From Methylomarinovum tepidoasis (GTDB lineage: Bacteria > Pseudomonadota > Gammaproteobacteria > Methylococcales > Methylothermaceae), in assembly GCF_030294985.1 (NCBI RefSeq), contig NZ_AP024718.1, forward strand, positions 1,999,001 through 2,063,000: a stretch of 64,000 bases of DNA, written 5' to 3'. A program made the translations under genes and the position numbers. Positions 63,228 through 64,000 of the stretch are shown here, piece after piece (positions within the stretch are counted from its first letter, which is position 1; every line of letters starts with the position of its first letter). A model generated the notes under the pieces. The model was not told the origin of the DNA. It did no database searches and was given only the letters and a program-made list of their open reading frames with translations.

Positions 63228-63809
63228 CTAGCGGGACTTGAAAGGCGAAATCCGCGCCACCACCGCATCGCCCCGGAGCCGGTGCAGCAGCGCCATGCCC
63301 ACGTGGCCGAACCAGTACAGCCACACCCCGCTTCCGAACACCTCATGCAACTCGCTCAGGAACTCGAAGCGCTCCGGCAGCCCCCCCTCCGGAGGCAACA
63401 GCAGAAAGATGGCAAAGCCGCTGGCCCCCTGCAAGGTCACCAGTACCAGGCCCAAACCTTCCACCAGTCCCGGCAGGCCGGGGTGCGGTCCGCCTTCGGG
63501 CAGACACCCTCGCAGCAGGCCGGAAAGATCCCGCCAAACCGCCCGCCACCCCTGCCGATCCCAGGGAAACAGGTGACGCCAGCCACCGTCGTGACCGCCC
63601 AGCATCCAGCCCCAATGCAGCAGCGCCAGGGCGAAGGCGGTCAGGCCGAACAGCTCGTGGGCCATGAAGGCCCAGGTTTCCAGACCTTCGGCCTCGCCCG
63701 GCTCCTCCATGACCAGGCTGAGAAACAGTTGCAGGGTTACCGCAAGCGCCAGGCCAAAGTGCAACCAGCGCAGGGTCGGGGACCAGACGTTTTCCGTGGT
63801 GTCGGACAT
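63228..63809 (-). CDS. Cytochrome b561-like membrane protein
   Basis: A 193-residue di-heme cytochrome b of the b561/Ni-hydrogenase b-subunit superfamily, with four or five membrane helices. Candidate heme ligands on helices are H17 (RWLHFGLA), H51 (FMAHELFGL), H65 (ALLHWGWML), H155 (SELHEVFGS), H169 and H176 (FGHVGMALLHRL). The ATG at 63809 (MSDTTENVWSPTLRWLH) is preferred; one six codons earlier is possible. No partner oxidoreductase gene is visible. It would transfer electrons between quinol and a periplasmic partner. The stretch 63828-64000 upstream of it holds no gene I can support. Confidence 0.85.
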   Translation of the reverse strand: MSDTTENVWSPTLRWLHFGLALAVTLQLFLSLVMEEPGEAEGLETWAFMAHELFGLTAFALALLHWGWMLGGHDGGWRHLFPWDRQGWRAVWRDLSGLLRGCLPEGGPHPGLPGLVEGLGLVLVTLQGASGFAIFLLLPPEGGLPERFEFLSELHEVFGSGVWLYWFGHVGMALLHRLRGDAVVARISPFKSR

Positions 63810-64000
63810 GCTTTGTCTCCTCAACAAAACCTGGAATAAACCGTTTTTTAGGCTATGCTTCTATTCGAGGAAGCCGACGAATCGCATCGCGATATCCTCC
63901 TGCCCCAACCCCGCAGGCGCTTTTCTCCCTTCTGCCCCATCCATGCAGAACCATATTACCCGAGGCACCACCGTGTGTGGTGAACGTTGAACTTATGTTT

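Noticed and set aside
63856-63984. A 42-codon plus-strand frame near the window end
   Set aside because: It has no ribosome site, no recognisable domain and ends abruptly; it probably is part of a non-coding upstream region.

Overview
The window is GC-rich, almost fully coding chromosomal DNA from a gammaproteobacterium. The evidence is the conserved gene order: tgt-yajC-secD-secF next to suhB/trmJ/cysE; tRNA-fMet-rimP-nusA-infB-rbfA-truB-rpsO-pnp; and glyA-nrdR-ribD-ribE-ribBA-ribH-nusB-thiL-pgpA. A ba3-type oxidase, a cNOR-type nitric oxide reductase, an N-type rotary ATPase, an exosortase-associated protein and palindromic repeats of a kind I associate with Methylococcus-like methanotrophs make a Methylococcales-type, possibly thermophilic, host plausible. 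That assignment is inference: no methane-oxidation gene or rRNA lies here.

Layout. 1-6835: cysE (cut by the window edge), trmJ, suhB, secF, secD, yajC, tgt. 6889-12976: an outer-membrane beta-barrel protein next to a GGDEF-EAL sensor, a small membrane protein, and moeA. 12978-21360: one tightly overlapping minus-strand block reading small membrane protein - norC - norB - atpD - atpC - atpQ - atpB - atpE - atpF - atpA - atpG. This fuses a NO reductase to an N-ATPase operon that lacks atpR. 21503-31140: a methyltransferase, a MacAB-like exporter with two permease genes, a large hybrid sensor kinase and an HDOD-REC-GGDEF regulator. 31295-39699: the translation and transcription-factor operon behind tRNA-fMet. 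39750-47309: the riboflavin/NusB/ThiL/PgpA operon, with a toxin-antitoxin pair inserted between ribE and ribBA; the PIN toxin gene carries a one-base shift at an A6 tract.

47433-55698: ettA, a coiled-coil protein, yqaA-pcm-surE, a FAD oxidoreductase, a methylase and an L,D-transpeptidase lipoprotein, an exosortase-associated protein, and sodB. 55801-59663: a DUF465 protein, then a ba3 oxidase operon (tiny subunit IIa, subunits II and I, cytochrome c4, TlpA-like thioredoxin). 59671-63809: grxD, tsaE-nnrD, queG and a cytochrome b561-like protein. No intergenic stretch exceeds 300 bases, and I see no CRISPR array, rRNA, prophage or intact insertion sequence.

The most interesting points are the nor/N-ATPase supra-operon with unusual alpha- and c-subunit residues, the frameshifted toxin with ATGA coupling to ribBA, a dispersed palindromic repeat family at four or five gene borders, and a palindrome exactly centred between the divergent glyA and ettA -10 elements.
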